NCBI GenBank assembly: GCA_963784645.1
Contig: CAWARY010000005.1
Location: 310,001-374,000 of the forward strand
From: JBBRVW01 sp963784645
GTDB taxonomy: Bacteria > Actinomycetota > Actinomycetes > JACCUZ01
Reading direction: 5' to 3'
Length of the DNA: 64,000 bases
The position numbers and the translations under genes are program-made. The notes beneath the pieces were generated by a model. The model worked only from the letters and a program-made list of their open reading frames with translations, had not been told where the DNA came from and searched no databases. Below are positions 51,952-60,928 of the stretch, in pieces (positions within the stretch are counted from its first letter, which is position 1; every line of letters begins with the position of its first letter).

Positions 51952-53331
51952 TCAGTGCCAGCCGAGCAGCCGGTGCAGCAGCGCGGCCCGCCGGGACGGC
52001 CGGCCGGTGCGCTCCTCCTCGGCGTCCGCCCCGGTCATCAGGGTGAGCGCCCCGCTCACCCCGAGCCAGCGCAGCGGCTCCGGCTCCCACCGGCGCGACC
52101 GGTGACCGACCCACGGCAGCCGCACCAGGTCACTGTCGCGGCGCAGCACCAGGTCGGCCAGCGTGCGTCCCGCGAGGTTGGTCGTGGACACCCCGTCGCC
52201 GACGTAGCCGCCGGCCCACGCCAGACCGGTGCTCCGGTCGAGACCGACCGACGCGCACCAGTCGCGCGCGATGCCGAGCGGTCCACCCCACGAGTGGGTG
52301 AACGCCGCGCCCTCGACGGCAGGCAGCAGGTCGACGAGGGTGCGGTGCAGGGCGGCGAAGACAGCGGGGTCGTGGTCCTGCTCCGGGCGGATCCTCGACC
52401 CGAAGTGGTACGGCGCCCCGCGGCCACCGAAGGCCAGCCGGTCGTCGGCGGTGCGCTGGCCGTAGATGACGAGGTGCCGGAAGTCGGTGAACGTCTCGCG
52501 CCGTTTCAGGCCGATGCGGTCCCACACGGCGTCGGACAGCGGCTCGGTGGCGACCATCAGGGAGTAGACCGGGGCCACGGTGCGGCGCCTGCCGGGCAGG
52601 TTCGGGGTGAAGCCCTCGGTGGCGCGGACGACCACCTCGGCGCGGACCCGGCCGTGCGGTGTCACGGCGGTCCGCGGCTCGATCGCCGTCACCGGGGTGC
52701 GCTCGTGGATGGTCACGCCGCGGGCCTCCACCGCGCGGGCGAGACCGCGGGCGAGCCGCGCCGGGTGGATCGCGGCGCAGTGCGGGGTGTACGTCGCACC
52801 GAGCAGGCCGGACGCCTGCAGCCTTGCCCGTGCCTCGTCGGCGCCCAGGAGCGCGAGGTCGTCCTCGCCGAAGCCCCACCGCCGCGCCTCGGCGACCTCG
52901 GCCCGCGCCCGGTCGAGCTGCACCGTCGTACGGGCCGCGACGACGGTTCCCCCCTTCGCGAAGTCACAGTCGATGCCCTCCGCCGCGGCGACCCTGCCCA
53001 CCTCGTCGACCGCGCCCTGCATGGCCCGGTGCTGCGCGACGGCCCGGTCGTGGCCGTAGCGCCGGGCGAGCCAGGCAACCGGTGCCGGGAAGAGCGCGGA
53101 GCACCAGCCGCCGTTGCGCCCGCTCGCCCCGAAGCCGGCCACCTCGCTCTCGAGGACGGCGATGCGCAGCGTCGGGTCCGCCAGCGCCAGGTAGTACGCG
53201 GTCCACAGGCCGGTGTAGCCGGCCCCGACGACCGCGACATCGACCTCGAGGTCGCCGCCGAGGGCGGGGCGCGGGGTGAAGTCGTCGTCAGCGGTGTCGT
53301 GCCACAGCGACAGACGCCGGTAGTCGGTCAC
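51952..53331 (-). CDS. FAD-dependent amine/amino-acid oxidoreductase (DAO family)
   Basis: A 459-residue flavoenzyme. The dinucleotide-binding motif VDVAVVGAGYTGLWTAYYLA lies near residues 30-49, followed by VLESEVAGFGASGRNGGW, a DAO/gamma-glutamylputrescine-oxidase-like signature. The C-terminal GLAWAGGYVGDGVSTTNLAGRT binds FAD. Given the polyamine transporter and aldehyde dehydrogenases around it, an amine or gamma-glutamyl-amine substrate is likely. No gamma-glutamylputrescine synthetase is visible in the window. GTG start. Confidence 0.87.
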   Translation of the reverse strand: MTDYRRLSLWHDTADDDFTPRPALGGDLEVDVAVVGAGYTGLWTAYYLALADPTLRIAVLESEVAGFGASGRNGGWCSALFPAPVAWLARRYGHDRAVAQHRAMQGAVDEVGRVAAAEGIDCDFAKGGTVVAARTTVQLDRARAEVAEARRWGFGEDDLALLGADEARARLQASGLLGATYTPHCAAIHPARLARGLARAVEARGVTIHERTPVTAIEPRTAVTPHGRVRAEVVVRATEGFTPNLPGRRRTVAPVYSLMVATEPLSDAVWDRIGLKRRETFTDFRHLVIYGQRTADDRLAFGGRGAPYHFGSRIRPEQDHDPAVFAALHRTLVDLLPAVEGAAFTHSWGGPLGIARDWCASVGLDRSTGLAWAGGYVGDGVSTTNLAGRTLADLVLRRDSDLVRLPWVGHRSRRWEPEPLRWLGVSGALTLMTGADAEEERTGRPSRRAALLHRLLGWH

Positions 53332-53341
53332 GCGATTCCGG

Positions 53342-54013
53342 TCACCGGACCCAGGAGCCGACGTACGCCGGCACCGGTGGGTCGCCGCGCAGGTCGGGTG
53401 CCGGGCGCGCGGCGCCGGCCACCTCGCGCAGCGGCAGCACGCCGGCCCAGACCGGCAGATCGAGGTCGTCGTCGGCGTCGTCCGGCGGTGAGTCGCTCAC
53501 CTTCACCGACCACTCGGACAGCGGCAGCGACAGCACGAGAGTCGCGGCCAGCTCCTTGCCGTTCGGCTGCCGCGCCTCGGCCCAGCGTCCCGGCAGCAGG
53601 TGCTCGGTGACCCGCTCGAGCGCGACCAGCTGCTCAGCGCCCCCGAGCACGGTCGCGACCCCGAGCACCATCGCGCAGCGATAATGCATCGAGGACTCGA
53701 ACACCGACCGGGCCGCGACCAGCCCGTCGACCAGGGTCACGGTGAGGCAGGTCGGCGCGCCCTCGGCAAGGCTGCGGAACAGCCGGCTACCCGTCGACCC
53801 GTGGAACAGCACCGCGTCGCCGTCACGGGCGTACGCGACGGGGACGACGTACGGCTGGCCGTCGGGGTCCCGGACGGCGACGTGCGCGACCCGGCCGGCG
53901 TCCAGCACGGAGTCCAGCACCGCACGGTCCTCGACCTGCTTCTCCGGCAGCCGCCGGACCCTGGTGCGCGCTGACCCCGCGGGCGAGGACGGGACCGTCA
54001 GAGCCGGCTCCAC
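53342..54013 (-). CDS. Pyridoxamine 5'-phosphate oxidase-family protein
   Basis: A 223-residue split-barrel flavin-binding-type protein. RVAHVAVRDPDGQPYVVPVAYARDGDAVLFHGSTGSRLFR matches the PPOX-like family that also includes HugZ/heme-binding and nitroimidazole-resistance-like members. The acidic C-terminus (PPDDADDDLDLPVW) ends in a tail. The GTG start overlaps the aminotransferase 3' end by 16 nt, so it is in one operon with it. The role in amine metabolism is unclear. Confidence 0.8.
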   Translation of the reverse strand: MEPALTVPSSPAGSARTRVRRLPEKQVEDRAVLDSVLDAGRVAHVAVRDPDGQPYVVPVAYARDGDAVLFHGSTGSRLFRSLAEGAPTCLTVTLVDGLVAARSVFESSMHYRCAMVLGVATVLGGAEQLVALERVTEHLLPGRWAEARQPNGKELAATLVLSLPLSEWSVKVSDSPPDDADDDLDLPVWAGVLPLREVAGAARPAPDLRGDPPVPAYVGSWVR

Positions 54014-55392
54014 GCCTCGGTGAGCACCGAGCGCAGGATCTGCTCCATCTCGTCGAAGTGCGACTGGTCGCAGACCAGCGGCGGCGAGAGCTGGATCACC
54101 GGGTCGCCCCGGTCGTCGGCCCGGCAGTACAGCCCGGCGTCGAACAGCGCCTTGGACAGGAAGCCGCGGAGGAGTCGCTCCGACTCGTCGTCGTTGAACG
54201 TCTCGCGGGTGGCCTTGTCCTTCACCATCTCGATGCCGAAGAAGAAGCCGTCGCCGCGGACGTCGCCGACGATGGGCAGGTCGTTGAGCTTCTCCAGCGT
54301 GCGGCGGAAGTCGCCGGTGGTGTCGCGGACGTGCTCGTTGAGCTTCTCGCGCTCGAAGATGTCGAGGTTCGCCAGCGCCACCGCGGCCGACACCGGGTGC
54401 CCGCCGAACGTGTAGCCGTGGGCGAAGGAGTTGTTGCCCTGGAGGAACGGCTCCATGATCCGGTCGGTCGCGATCATCGCGCCGATGGGGGAGTAGCCCG
54501 AGGTCATGCCCTTGGCGCAGGTGATGATGTCGGGCTGGTAGCCGAAGCGGTCCGCGCCGAAGTAGTGCCCGAGGCGGCCGAACGCGCAGATGACCTCGTC
54601 GGAGACGAGCAGCACGTCGTACTTGTCGCAGATCTCGCGGACCCGCGCGAAGTAGTTGGGCGGCGGCGGGAAGCAGCCGCCGGAGTTCTGCACCGGCTCG
54701 ACGAACACCGCGGCCACGGTCTCGGGGCCCTCGAACTCGATGGCCTCCTCGATGCGGTCGGCCGCCCAGAGGCCGAACGCCTCCAGGTCGTCGGCGTGCT
54801 CGGGGGCCCGGTAGAAGTTGGTGTTGGGCACCTTGTGTGCGCCGGGCACCAGGGGCTCGAACATCGCCTTGGCGGCGGGGATGCCGGTGATCGACAGCGC
54901 ACCGTGGGGGGTGCCGTGGTAGGCGACGTTACGGCTGATGACCTTGTGCTTCATCGGCTTGCCGGTGAGCTTGAAGTACTGCTTGGCCACCTTCCACGCC
55001 GACTCGACTGCCTCGCCGCCACCGGTGGTGAAGAAGACCCGGTTGAGGTCGCCCGGCGCGAGGTGGGCGAGCCGCTCGGCGAGCTCGACCGCCTTGGGGT
55101 GCGCGTAGGACCACAGCGGGAAGAACGCCAGCTCGCTCGCCTGCTTCGCGGCGACCTCGGCCAGCTCGGTGCGGCCGTGCCCGGCCTGCACCACGAACAG
55201 GCCGGCGAGGCCGTCGAGGTAGCGCTTGCCGTTCGCGTCCCAGATGTAGGGGCCCTCACCGCGCGTGATGACGGGGACGTCGGCCTGCTGGTAGGCCGAC
55301 ATCCGGGTGAAGTGCATCCACAGGTGGTCGCGCGCCGAGGCGGCGATTGCCGCCGAGTCGAGAGCGGTGGTGGGATCGGTGGTCATGGTCAT
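53998..55392 (-). CDS. Class III aminotransferase, probably putrescine/diamine-type
   Basis: A 464-residue PLP aminotransferase. It has AFFPLWSYAHPKAVELAERLA, the cofactor motif TTGGGEAVESAWKVAKQY, LVSDEVICAFGRLG with the pyridine-binding Asp, and the Schiff-base Lys in ITCAKGMTSGYSPIGA. This sub-family (TTGGGEAVESA, HGTPHGALSITG) includes putrescine- and beta-alanine-pyruvate aminotransferases in actinomycetes. ATG 55392 overlaps the Lrp stop (ATGA), so the regulator and enzyme are translationally coupled. Together with the dehydrogenase at 56036 it would turn putrescine into GABA. Confidence 0.88.
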   Translation of the reverse strand: MTMTTDPTTALDSAAIAASARDHLWMHFTRMSAYQQADVPVITRGEGPYIWDANGKRYLDGLAGLFVVQAGHGRTELAEVAAKQASELAFFPLWSYAHPKAVELAERLAHLAPGDLNRVFFTTGGGEAVESAWKVAKQYFKLTGKPMKHKVISRNVAYHGTPHGALSITGIPAAKAMFEPLVPGAHKVPNTNFYRAPEHADDLEAFGLWAADRIEEAIEFEGPETVAAVFVEPVQNSGGCFPPPPNYFARVREICDKYDVLLVSDEVICAFGRLGHYFGADRFGYQPDIITCAKGMTSGYSPIGAMIATDRIMEPFLQGNNSFAHGYTFGGHPVSAAVALANLDIFEREKLNEHVRDTTGDFRRTLEKLNDLPIVGDVRGDGFFFGIEMVKDKATRETFNDDESERLLRGFLSKALFDAGLYCRADDRGDPVIQLSPPLVCDQSHFDEMEQILRSVLTEAWSRL

Positions 55393-55862
55393 CTGGTTCC
55401 CCAGTTGTAGAGCTGCTTGCGGAGCTTGAGGTAGACGAACGACTCGGTGCTGCGCACCGAGGGCACTGCGCGGATGCGCTTGGACACGAGCTCGAGCAGG
55501 TGGTCGTCGTCCTCGCAGACCACCTCGACCAGCAGGTCGAAGCTGCCGGCGGTGATGACGACGTAGTCGACCTCGGCCATGTCGGCGATCTTCTCGGCCA
55601 CTGCCTCGACATCGCCCTCGCAGGAGATGCCGATCATGGCCTGGCGCGGGAAGCCCACCTGGAGCGGGTCGGTCACCGCGACGATCTGCATGACGCCGGC
55701 GTCGAGCAGCCGCTGGACCCGCTGCCGCACCGCGGCCTCGGACAGACCGACGGCCTTGCCGATCGTGGCGTACGCGCGGCGGCCGTCCTCCTGCAGCTGC
55801 TCGATGATCGCCTTGGAGACGTCGTCGAGAACGACGCCGCTGCTGCGCTCCCTGGCCGGCAT
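55389..55862 (-). CDS. Lrp/AsnC-family transcriptional regulator
   Basis: A 157-residue regulator. The N-terminal HTH is DVSKAIIEQLQEDGRRAYATIGKAVGLSEAAVRQRVQRLLD, in blocks. The RAM ligand domain has MIGISCEGDVEAVAEKIADM and ITAGSFDLLVEVVCED. It is the first gene of the minus-strand amine operon and divergent from the aldehyde dehydrogenase, so it probably senses an amine or amino-acid intermediate and controls both directions. The gap contains candidate inverted repeats. Confidence 0.9.
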   Translation of the reverse strand: MPARERSSGVVLDDVSKAIIEQLQEDGRRAYATIGKAVGLSEAAVRQRVQRLLDAGVMQIVAVTDPLQVGFPRQAMIGISCEGDVEAVAEKIADMAEVDYVVITAGSFDLLVEVVCEDDDHLLELVSKRIRAVPSVRSTESFVYLKLRKQLYNWGTR

Positions 55863-55902
55863 GCCCGCGATCCTCGCCCTTCCAGAGGGTCGTTGGCAAG
55901 TG

Positions 55903-55988
55903 AATCCGTCGCAAACACGGTCGGATTTTGCTGAATCTGTCGTCCAGATGCCTCATGACTGTTGAGAACGGTTCTCCGCGGCTAGGCT
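55903..55988 (+). promoter_or_regulatory. Divergent control region of the amine-utilisation locus
   Basis: Three elements are visible. AATCCG-N13-CGGATT is an inverted repeat at 55903-55927. GAGAAC-G-GTTCTC is a perfect palindrome at 55964-55976. A likely plus-strand promoter is TTGAGA (55962-55967), a 15-nt spacer and TAGGCT (55983-55988). The second palindrome overlaps the spacer, where a bound regulator would interfere with polymerase. The first lies 40 bp upstream of the Lrp start. Confidence 0.55.
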
Positions 55989-56035
55989 CCGGGAGAGCCC
56001 TGGACGTCCTGGACCACCCCCGCGAGGAGCCCCCG

Positions 56036-57484
56036 TTGTCTGACACCCGCACCCTGCGCAACTTCGTCGGCGGCAAGCCGGTCGACGCCGCCGACGGCCG
56101 CAGCTCGGACCTGGTCGACCCGAGCACCGGGAAGGTCTTCGCGCACGCGCCGGTCTCCTCGGCGGCAGATGTCGATGCGGCGATGTCGGCGGCCGAGTCG
56201 GCGTTCGAGGGCTGGCGCGACAGCACGCCCGGCGAGCGGCAGAAGGCGCTCATCCGCATCGCTGACGCCATCGAGGCCCGGGCCGGCGAGCTGGTGGCCG
56301 CGGAGAGCGAGAACACCGGCAAGCCGCTGGGCCTCACGATGTCGGAGGAGATCCCGCCGATGGTCGACCAGATCCGGTTCTTCGCCGGCGCCGCGCGCGT
56401 GCTCGAGGGCAGGTCGGCGGGGGAGTACATGGCCGGTCACACGTCGTTCGTGCGCCGCGAGCCGATCGGGGTCTGCGCCCAGGTGACGCCGTGGAACTAC
56501 CCGATGATGATGGCGGTCTGGAAGTGGGCGCCGGCCATCGCCGCCGGCAACACCGTCGTGCTCAAGCCGTCGGACACCACGCCGGTGTCGACCCTGCTGA
56601 TGGCCGAGATCATGGCCGAGTTCCTGCCCGAGGGCGTCTTCAACGTCGTCTGCGGCGACCGCGACACCGGCCGGGCGCTGGTGGAGCACCGCACCCCGCA
56701 GATGGTGTCGATCACCGGGTCGGTGCGCGCCGGCATGGAGGTCGCCGGCAGCGCCGCCACCGACCTCAAGAAGGTGCACCTCGAGCTGGGCGGCAAGGCT
56801 CCGGTCGTGGTCTTCGACGACGCCGACCTGGAGGCGGCCGCCGAGGCGATCGCCGTGGCGGGCTACTTCAACGCCGGCCAGGACTGCACGGCGGCGACGC
56901 GCGTGCTCGCGTCGCCGCGCATCCACGACGACTTCGTCGCCGCGCTCGCGCAGCAGGCCCGCGAGAGCGCCAGGACCGGGCGACCCGACGACGAGGACGT
57001 GCTGTTCGGCCCGCTGAACAACAGCAACCAGCTCGACCGCGTGATGGGCATGCTGTCCCGCGCGCCCGAGCACGCGTCGGTGGCCGCCGGCGGCCACCGG
57101 GTGGGCGGCGACCTGTCCGAGGGCTACTTCCACGAGGCCACCGTCGTCAGCAACCTGCGCCAGGACGACGAGCTCGTCCAGGACGAGGTCTTCGGCCCGG
57201 TCATCACGGTGCAGCAGTTCTCCGACGAGGACGAGGCGGTCCGCTGGGCCAACGGCGTGCGCTACGGACTGGCGTCGTCGGTGTGGACCAAGGACCACGG
57301 CCGGGCCATGCGGATGGCCAAGCGACTCGACTTCGGCTGCGTCTGGATCAACACCCACATCCCGCTGGTCGCGGAGATGCCGCACGGTGGCTTCAAGCAC
57401 TCCGGCTACGGCAAGGACCTCTCGATGTACGGGTTCGAGGACTACACGCGCATCAAGCACGTCATGTCCAACATCGAGGCCTGA
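56036..57484 (+). CDS. Aminobutyraldehyde dehydrogenase-type ALDH (first of two)
   Basis: A 482-residue NAD-dependent aldehyde dehydrogenase. VTPWNYPMMMAVWKWAPAIAAGN and HLELGGKAP (general-base Glu) precede the nucleophile in NAGQDCTAATRV. The ending MPHGGFKHSGYGKDLSMYGFEDYTRIKHVM (in parts) is characteristic of gamma-aminobutyraldehyde dehydrogenases. It would oxidise the aldehyde made from putrescine to GABA. The TTG at 56036, with GAGGAG 6-7 nt before it, is taken as start because the family begins there. The frame is open to 55928. Confidence 0.87.
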   Translation: MSDTRTLRNFVGGKPVDAADGRSSDLVDPSTGKVFAHAPVSSAADVDAAMSAAESAFEGWRDSTPGERQKALIRIADAIEARAGELVAAESENTGKPLGLTMSEEIPPMVDQIRFFAGAARVLEGRSAGEYMAGHTSFVRREPIGVCAQVTPWNYPMMMAVWKWAPAIAAGNTVVLKPSDTTPVSTLLMAEIMAEFLPEGVFNVVCGDRDTGRALVEHRTPQMVSITGSVRAGMEVAGSAATDLKKVHLELGGKAPVVVFDDADLEAAAEAIAVAGYFNAGQDCTAATRVLASPRIHDDFVAALAQQARESARTGRPDDEDVLFGPLNNSNQLDRVMGMLSRAPEHASVAAGGHRVGGDLSEGYFHEATVVSNLRQDDELVQDEVFGPVITVQQFSDEDEAVRWANGVRYGLASSVWTKDHGRAMRMAKRLDFGCVWINTHIPLVAEMPHGGFKHSGYGKDLSMYGFEDYTRIKHVMSNIEA

Positions 57485-57497
57485 GAACCTTTCGGGG

Positions 57498-59144
57498 GTG
57501 AGCGTCGACCTCGTCCTGCACAACGGGACGGTCGTCACCGGCCTGCCGGGTGCGGCCCGGGCCCGCGCCGTCGCCGTCCACGACGGCTACGTCGTCGCGC
57601 TGGACGAGGACGCCCTCGCGCTGGTGCCGATCGCCCGGTCGGTCCTCGACCTCGAGGGCGGTGCAGTTCTCCCGGCGTTCGGTGACGGGCACGTGCACCC
57701 GCTCTGGGGTGGCGTCGAGCTCGCCGGTCCCGAGGTGCGCGACGCCGCCACCGTGGGGCAGGTCGTCGACGCGGTCCGTCGCTGGGCGCAGGAGCACCCG
57801 GAGGCGGAGTGGGTGCAGGGCGGTCCGTACGACCCGACGCTCGCGCCGGCCGGCCGGTTCGACGCCGCCTGGCTGGACGACGCGGTCGCCGACCGGCCCG
57901 TCCTGCTCCAGTCCACCGACCACCACTGCGCCTGGGTGAACACCGAGGCGCTGCGCCGGTCCGGCATCACCCGCGACACACCCGACCCGCCCGCCGGTGA
58001 GGTCGCCCGCCGGCCCGACGGCAGCCCGATGGGCACGCTGGTCGAGTGGACCGCGATGGACCTCGTGCTCCGGCACGCGCCGCGGTACACCCCCGCGGAG
58101 AAGCGCACCGGCCTGCTGCGCTCCGCGGAGCTGTTCGCGGCGGCGGGGATCACCTGGGTGCAGGAGGCGGCCCTCGCGCCGTCCGACGTCGAGGTGTACC
58201 TGGCTGCCGCCGCGACCGGACGCCTCGCGGTGCGGGCCAACCTCGCGCTGCGGGCCGATCCCGACCGCTGGCGGTCGCAGCGTGGCGACTTCCTCGCGGC
58301 CCGCCACACCGCGGCGGTGTCACCTGCGGCCAAGGACGTCACCGTCCGGACCGTGAAGATCTTCGCCGACGGGGTCGTCGAGGCCGGCACCGCGGCGATG
58401 CTCGCACCGTACGACGCGGCACTGGGCGACCCGCCCGGCTCCGTCGGCCACCCGGTCTGGACGCCGGAGGAGCTCGCCGCAGCCTGCGCGGCGTTCGACG
58501 CCGACGGCTTCCAGCTGCACGTCCACGCCATCGGCGACGCGGCGGCGCGGCACACCCTGGACGCCCTCGCCCGGCTGCCGAAGATCAACGGCCCTCGCGA
58601 GCGTCGTTCGGTCATCGCGCACACCCAGTGCGTCGACCCGGCCGACGTGGCGCGGTTCGCCGAGCTCGGCGTCATCGCCAACCTGGAGCCGCTGTGGGCC
58701 CAGCTCGACCCGCTGCAGGTCGACCTCACGCTGCCGCGCCTCGGCCACGACCGCGGGAGCCTGCAGTACCCGATGGCCTCGCTGCTGGCCTCCGGTGCGA
58801 TTCTCTCGTTCGGCAGCGACTGGCCGGTCAGCTCGTACCGCCCCCTGGAGGGGCTGGCGGTGGCGGTCACCCGGCAGACCCCGGACGGCGTCCCGACCGG
58901 CGGCTGGGTGCCGGACGAGCGACTGCCGGTACCGGCCGCGCTGTCGGCGTACACGCAGGGCGTCGCCTACCAGGCGTTCGAGGAGGCCGCCTGGGGGACC
59001 GTCTCGGTCGGCCGCCGCGCCGACCTGGTGTGGCTCTCGGCCGATCCGACGACCACCGCGCCGCTGGCCTGGCCCGGGATCGGCGTGCGCGGCACCTGGC
59101 TGCTCGGCCGGCGCACCTGGGACGCGGACGCGGGCTACCGGTGA
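57498..59144 (+). CDS. YtcJ-like amidohydrolase (amidohydrolase family 3)
   Basis: A 548-residue metal hydrolase. It starts VDLVLHNGTVVTG, carries the metal-binding FGDGHVHPLWG (H-x-H), and continues with the lysine in VRTVKIFADGVVE. Other ligands are HVHAIGDAAARHTLDA and IAHTQCVDP, with GSDWPVSSYRPL near the end. Substrates of this group are mostly unknown (N-acyl or formamide derivatives). It begins 14 nt after the first aldehyde dehydrogenase and is therefore part of the amine operon. Its TGA stop lies inside the palindromic repeat copy 3. Confidence 0.85.
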   Translation: MSVDLVLHNGTVVTGLPGAARARAVAVHDGYVVALDEDALALVPIARSVLDLEGGAVLPAFGDGHVHPLWGGVELAGPEVRDAATVGQVVDAVRRWAQEHPEAEWVQGGPYDPTLAPAGRFDAAWLDDAVADRPVLLQSTDHHCAWVNTEALRRSGITRDTPDPPAGEVARRPDGSPMGTLVEWTAMDLVLRHAPRYTPAEKRTGLLRSAELFAAAGITWVQEAALAPSDVEVYLAAAATGRLAVRANLALRADPDRWRSQRGDFLAARHTAAVSPAAKDVTVRTVKIFADGVVEAGTAAMLAPYDAALGDPPGSVGHPVWTPEELAAACAAFDADGFQLHVHAIGDAAARHTLDALARLPKINGPRERRSVIAHTQCVDPADVARFAELGVIANLEPLWAQLDPLQVDLTLPRLGHDRGSLQYPMASLLASGAILSFGSDWPVSSYRPLEGLAVAVTRQTPDGVPTGGWVPDERLPVPAALSAYTQGVAYQAFEEAAWGTVSVGRRADLVWLSADPTTTAPLAWPGIGVRGTWLLGRRTWDADAGYR

Positions 59145-59193
59145 TCCACAGCGCATCTGTGGGAGAAAGTCCAACGGATCCGCTGTGGATCAC
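59141..59193 (+). repeat. Palindromic repeat, copy 3 (53 bp, inverted relative to copy 1)
   Basis: Arms of 24 nt match at 21 of 24 positions around the loop GAAAG, the complement of copy 1's CTTTC. The right arm has TGTGGATCAC. It begins with the end of the amidohydrolase gene, including the stop codon. The rest of the 248-bp gap to the next gene shows no other clear feature. It may terminate or attenuate the operon. Confidence 0.75.
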
Positions 59194-59392
59194 GGGGGTG
59201 GATCCGGGACGGTCGGAAGGCCCCTGCAGGGCGCTCGTGATCGCGTGATTTCGTGGTCACGATCCGGTATCGCTGCGGAATCCCTTGTCCAGGAGCATCT
59301 CCTCTGTCAGGATCGTCCACGGTCCAGCACGCGTCGATCCGCCGGTGCGGGCCCGCCGATCCGTCGACGAGCACACCCAGGGAGCAGCCCGC

Positions 59393-60928
59393 GTGCACCA
59401 GTTCATCGCCGGGAGCCGCCGATCCGGCACGTCGGGGGAGACCTTCGACGTCACCGACCCGGCGACCGGCGGGACGGTCGAGCGGGTCGTCCTGGCGAGC
59501 GCCGCCGATGTCGACGCCGCGGTCACCGCGGCGCGCTCCGCCTTCCCCGACTGGTCGGCGGCGGCGCCGGTCGAGCGGTCCGCGGCGCTGACCCGGCTAG
59601 CGGCTCTGCTCGACGAGCGGTCCGGCGACCTCGCGCACACCGAGTCGCGGCAGACCGGCAAGCCGATCCGGCTCGCCGCCGGCTTCGACGTGCCGGGCAC
59701 CGTCGACAACGTCGCGTTCTTCGCCGGTGCTGCGCGGGCGCTCGAGGGCAAGGCGGCCGCGGAGTACTCCGGGGACCACACGTCCTACGTCCGGCGCGAG
59801 GCGATCGGGGTGGTCGGTTCGGTGGCACCGTGGAACTACCCCCTCCAGATGGCGGCCTGGAAGATCCTCCCCGCGGTGGCCGCGGGCAACACGATCGTCC
59901 TGAAGCCGGCCGAGCTGACCCCGCTCACCGCCCTCCTCTTCGCCGAGGCGGCCACGGAGGCCGGCGTCCCCGACGGCGTCATCAACGTGGTCACCGGCAC
60001 CGGCCGGGTCGCGGGCGAGGCGCTCATGAGCCACCCCGACGTCGACATGGTGTCGTTCACCGGCTCCTCCGGCGTCGGCCGGCGGGTGATGGAACTGGCG
60101 GCCGCCGGCCCGAAGCGCGTGCATCTCGAGCTCGGCGGCAAGGCACCCTTCCTCGTGTTCGACGACGCCGACCTCGACGCAGCGGTCCAGGGTGCCGTCG
60201 CCGGTGCGCTCATCAACACCGGCCAGGACTGCACCGCGGCCACCCGGGCCTACGTCCAGCGACCGCTCTACGACGCGTTCGTGGCCGGGGTCGCCGACGT
60301 CATGGGCACCGTGGTGCTCGGCGACCCGCTCGACGAGCGCACCGACCAGGGTCCGCTCGTGTCGCGCCTGCAGCAGGAGCGGGTGGCGGGTTTCGTCGAC
60401 CGCGCCCGCGCCGACGGCGCGAAGGTCGTGCGAGGCGGCGTGGCGCCGCTGGGCGCCCTGGCCCGCGGCGCCTACTACGAGCCCACCCTGGTGGTCGGCG
60501 CCGCGCAGGACTCCGAGATCGTCCAGCACGAGGTCTTCGGCCCCGTGCTGGTGGTGCTCCCGTTCGACGACGACGACGAGGGCCTGCGGCTCGCCAACGA
60601 CACCCCCTACGGGCTCGCTGCCTCCGCCTGGACCCGCGACGTGTTCCGCGCCATGCGGGCCACCCGGGAGATCCGGGCCGGCTGCGTCTGGGTCAACGAC
60701 CACATCCCGATCATCAGTGAGATGCCGCACGGCGGCTACAAGGCCTCGGGGAACGGCAAGGACATGTCCCAGTACTCGATGGACGAGTACACCTGCATCA
60801 AGCACGTCATGTACGACGGGACGGCCGCGGTGCGCAAGTCCTGGCACCGCACGGTCTTCACCGGCAGTTCGACAGATCCGACGACACCGCCCCAGCCCCA
60901 GAGCTCCGAGGAGACCCCACGTGACTGA
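59393..60928 (+). CDS. Aminobutyraldehyde dehydrogenase-type ALDH (second of two)
   Basis: A 511-residue paralogue of the dehydrogenase at 56036, with APWNYPLQMAAWKILPAVAAGN, HLELGGKAPF, the nucleophile in NTGQDCTAATRA, and the PHGGYKASGNGKDMSQYS ending. It has about 30 extra C-terminal residues. GTG 59393 has GGGAG about 9 nt upstream; ATG 59285 is a less likely longer start. Two similar enzymes may act on different chain lengths (putrescine versus cadaverine or spermidine products). The 3' end overlaps the PotD-like gene by 8 nt. Confidence 0.87.
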   Translation: MHQFIAGSRRSGTSGETFDVTDPATGGTVERVVLASAADVDAAVTAARSAFPDWSAAAPVERSAALTRLAALLDERSGDLAHTESRQTGKPIRLAAGFDVPGTVDNVAFFAGAARALEGKAAAEYSGDHTSYVRREAIGVVGSVAPWNYPLQMAAWKILPAVAAGNTIVLKPAELTPLTALLFAEAATEAGVPDGVINVVTGTGRVAGEALMSHPDVDMVSFTGSSGVGRRVMELAAAGPKRVHLELGGKAPFLVFDDADLDAAVQGAVAGALINTGQDCTAATRAYVQRPLYDAFVAGVADVMGTVVLGDPLDERTDQGPLVSRLQQERVAGFVDRARADGAKVVRGGVAPLGALARGAYYEPTLVVGAAQDSEIVQHEVFGPVLVVLPFDDDDEGLRLANDTPYGLAASAWTRDVFRAMRATREIRAGCVWVNDHIPIISEMPHGGYKASGNGKDMSQYSMDEYTCIKHVMYDGTAAVRKSWHRTVFTGSSTDPTTPPQPQSSEETPRD

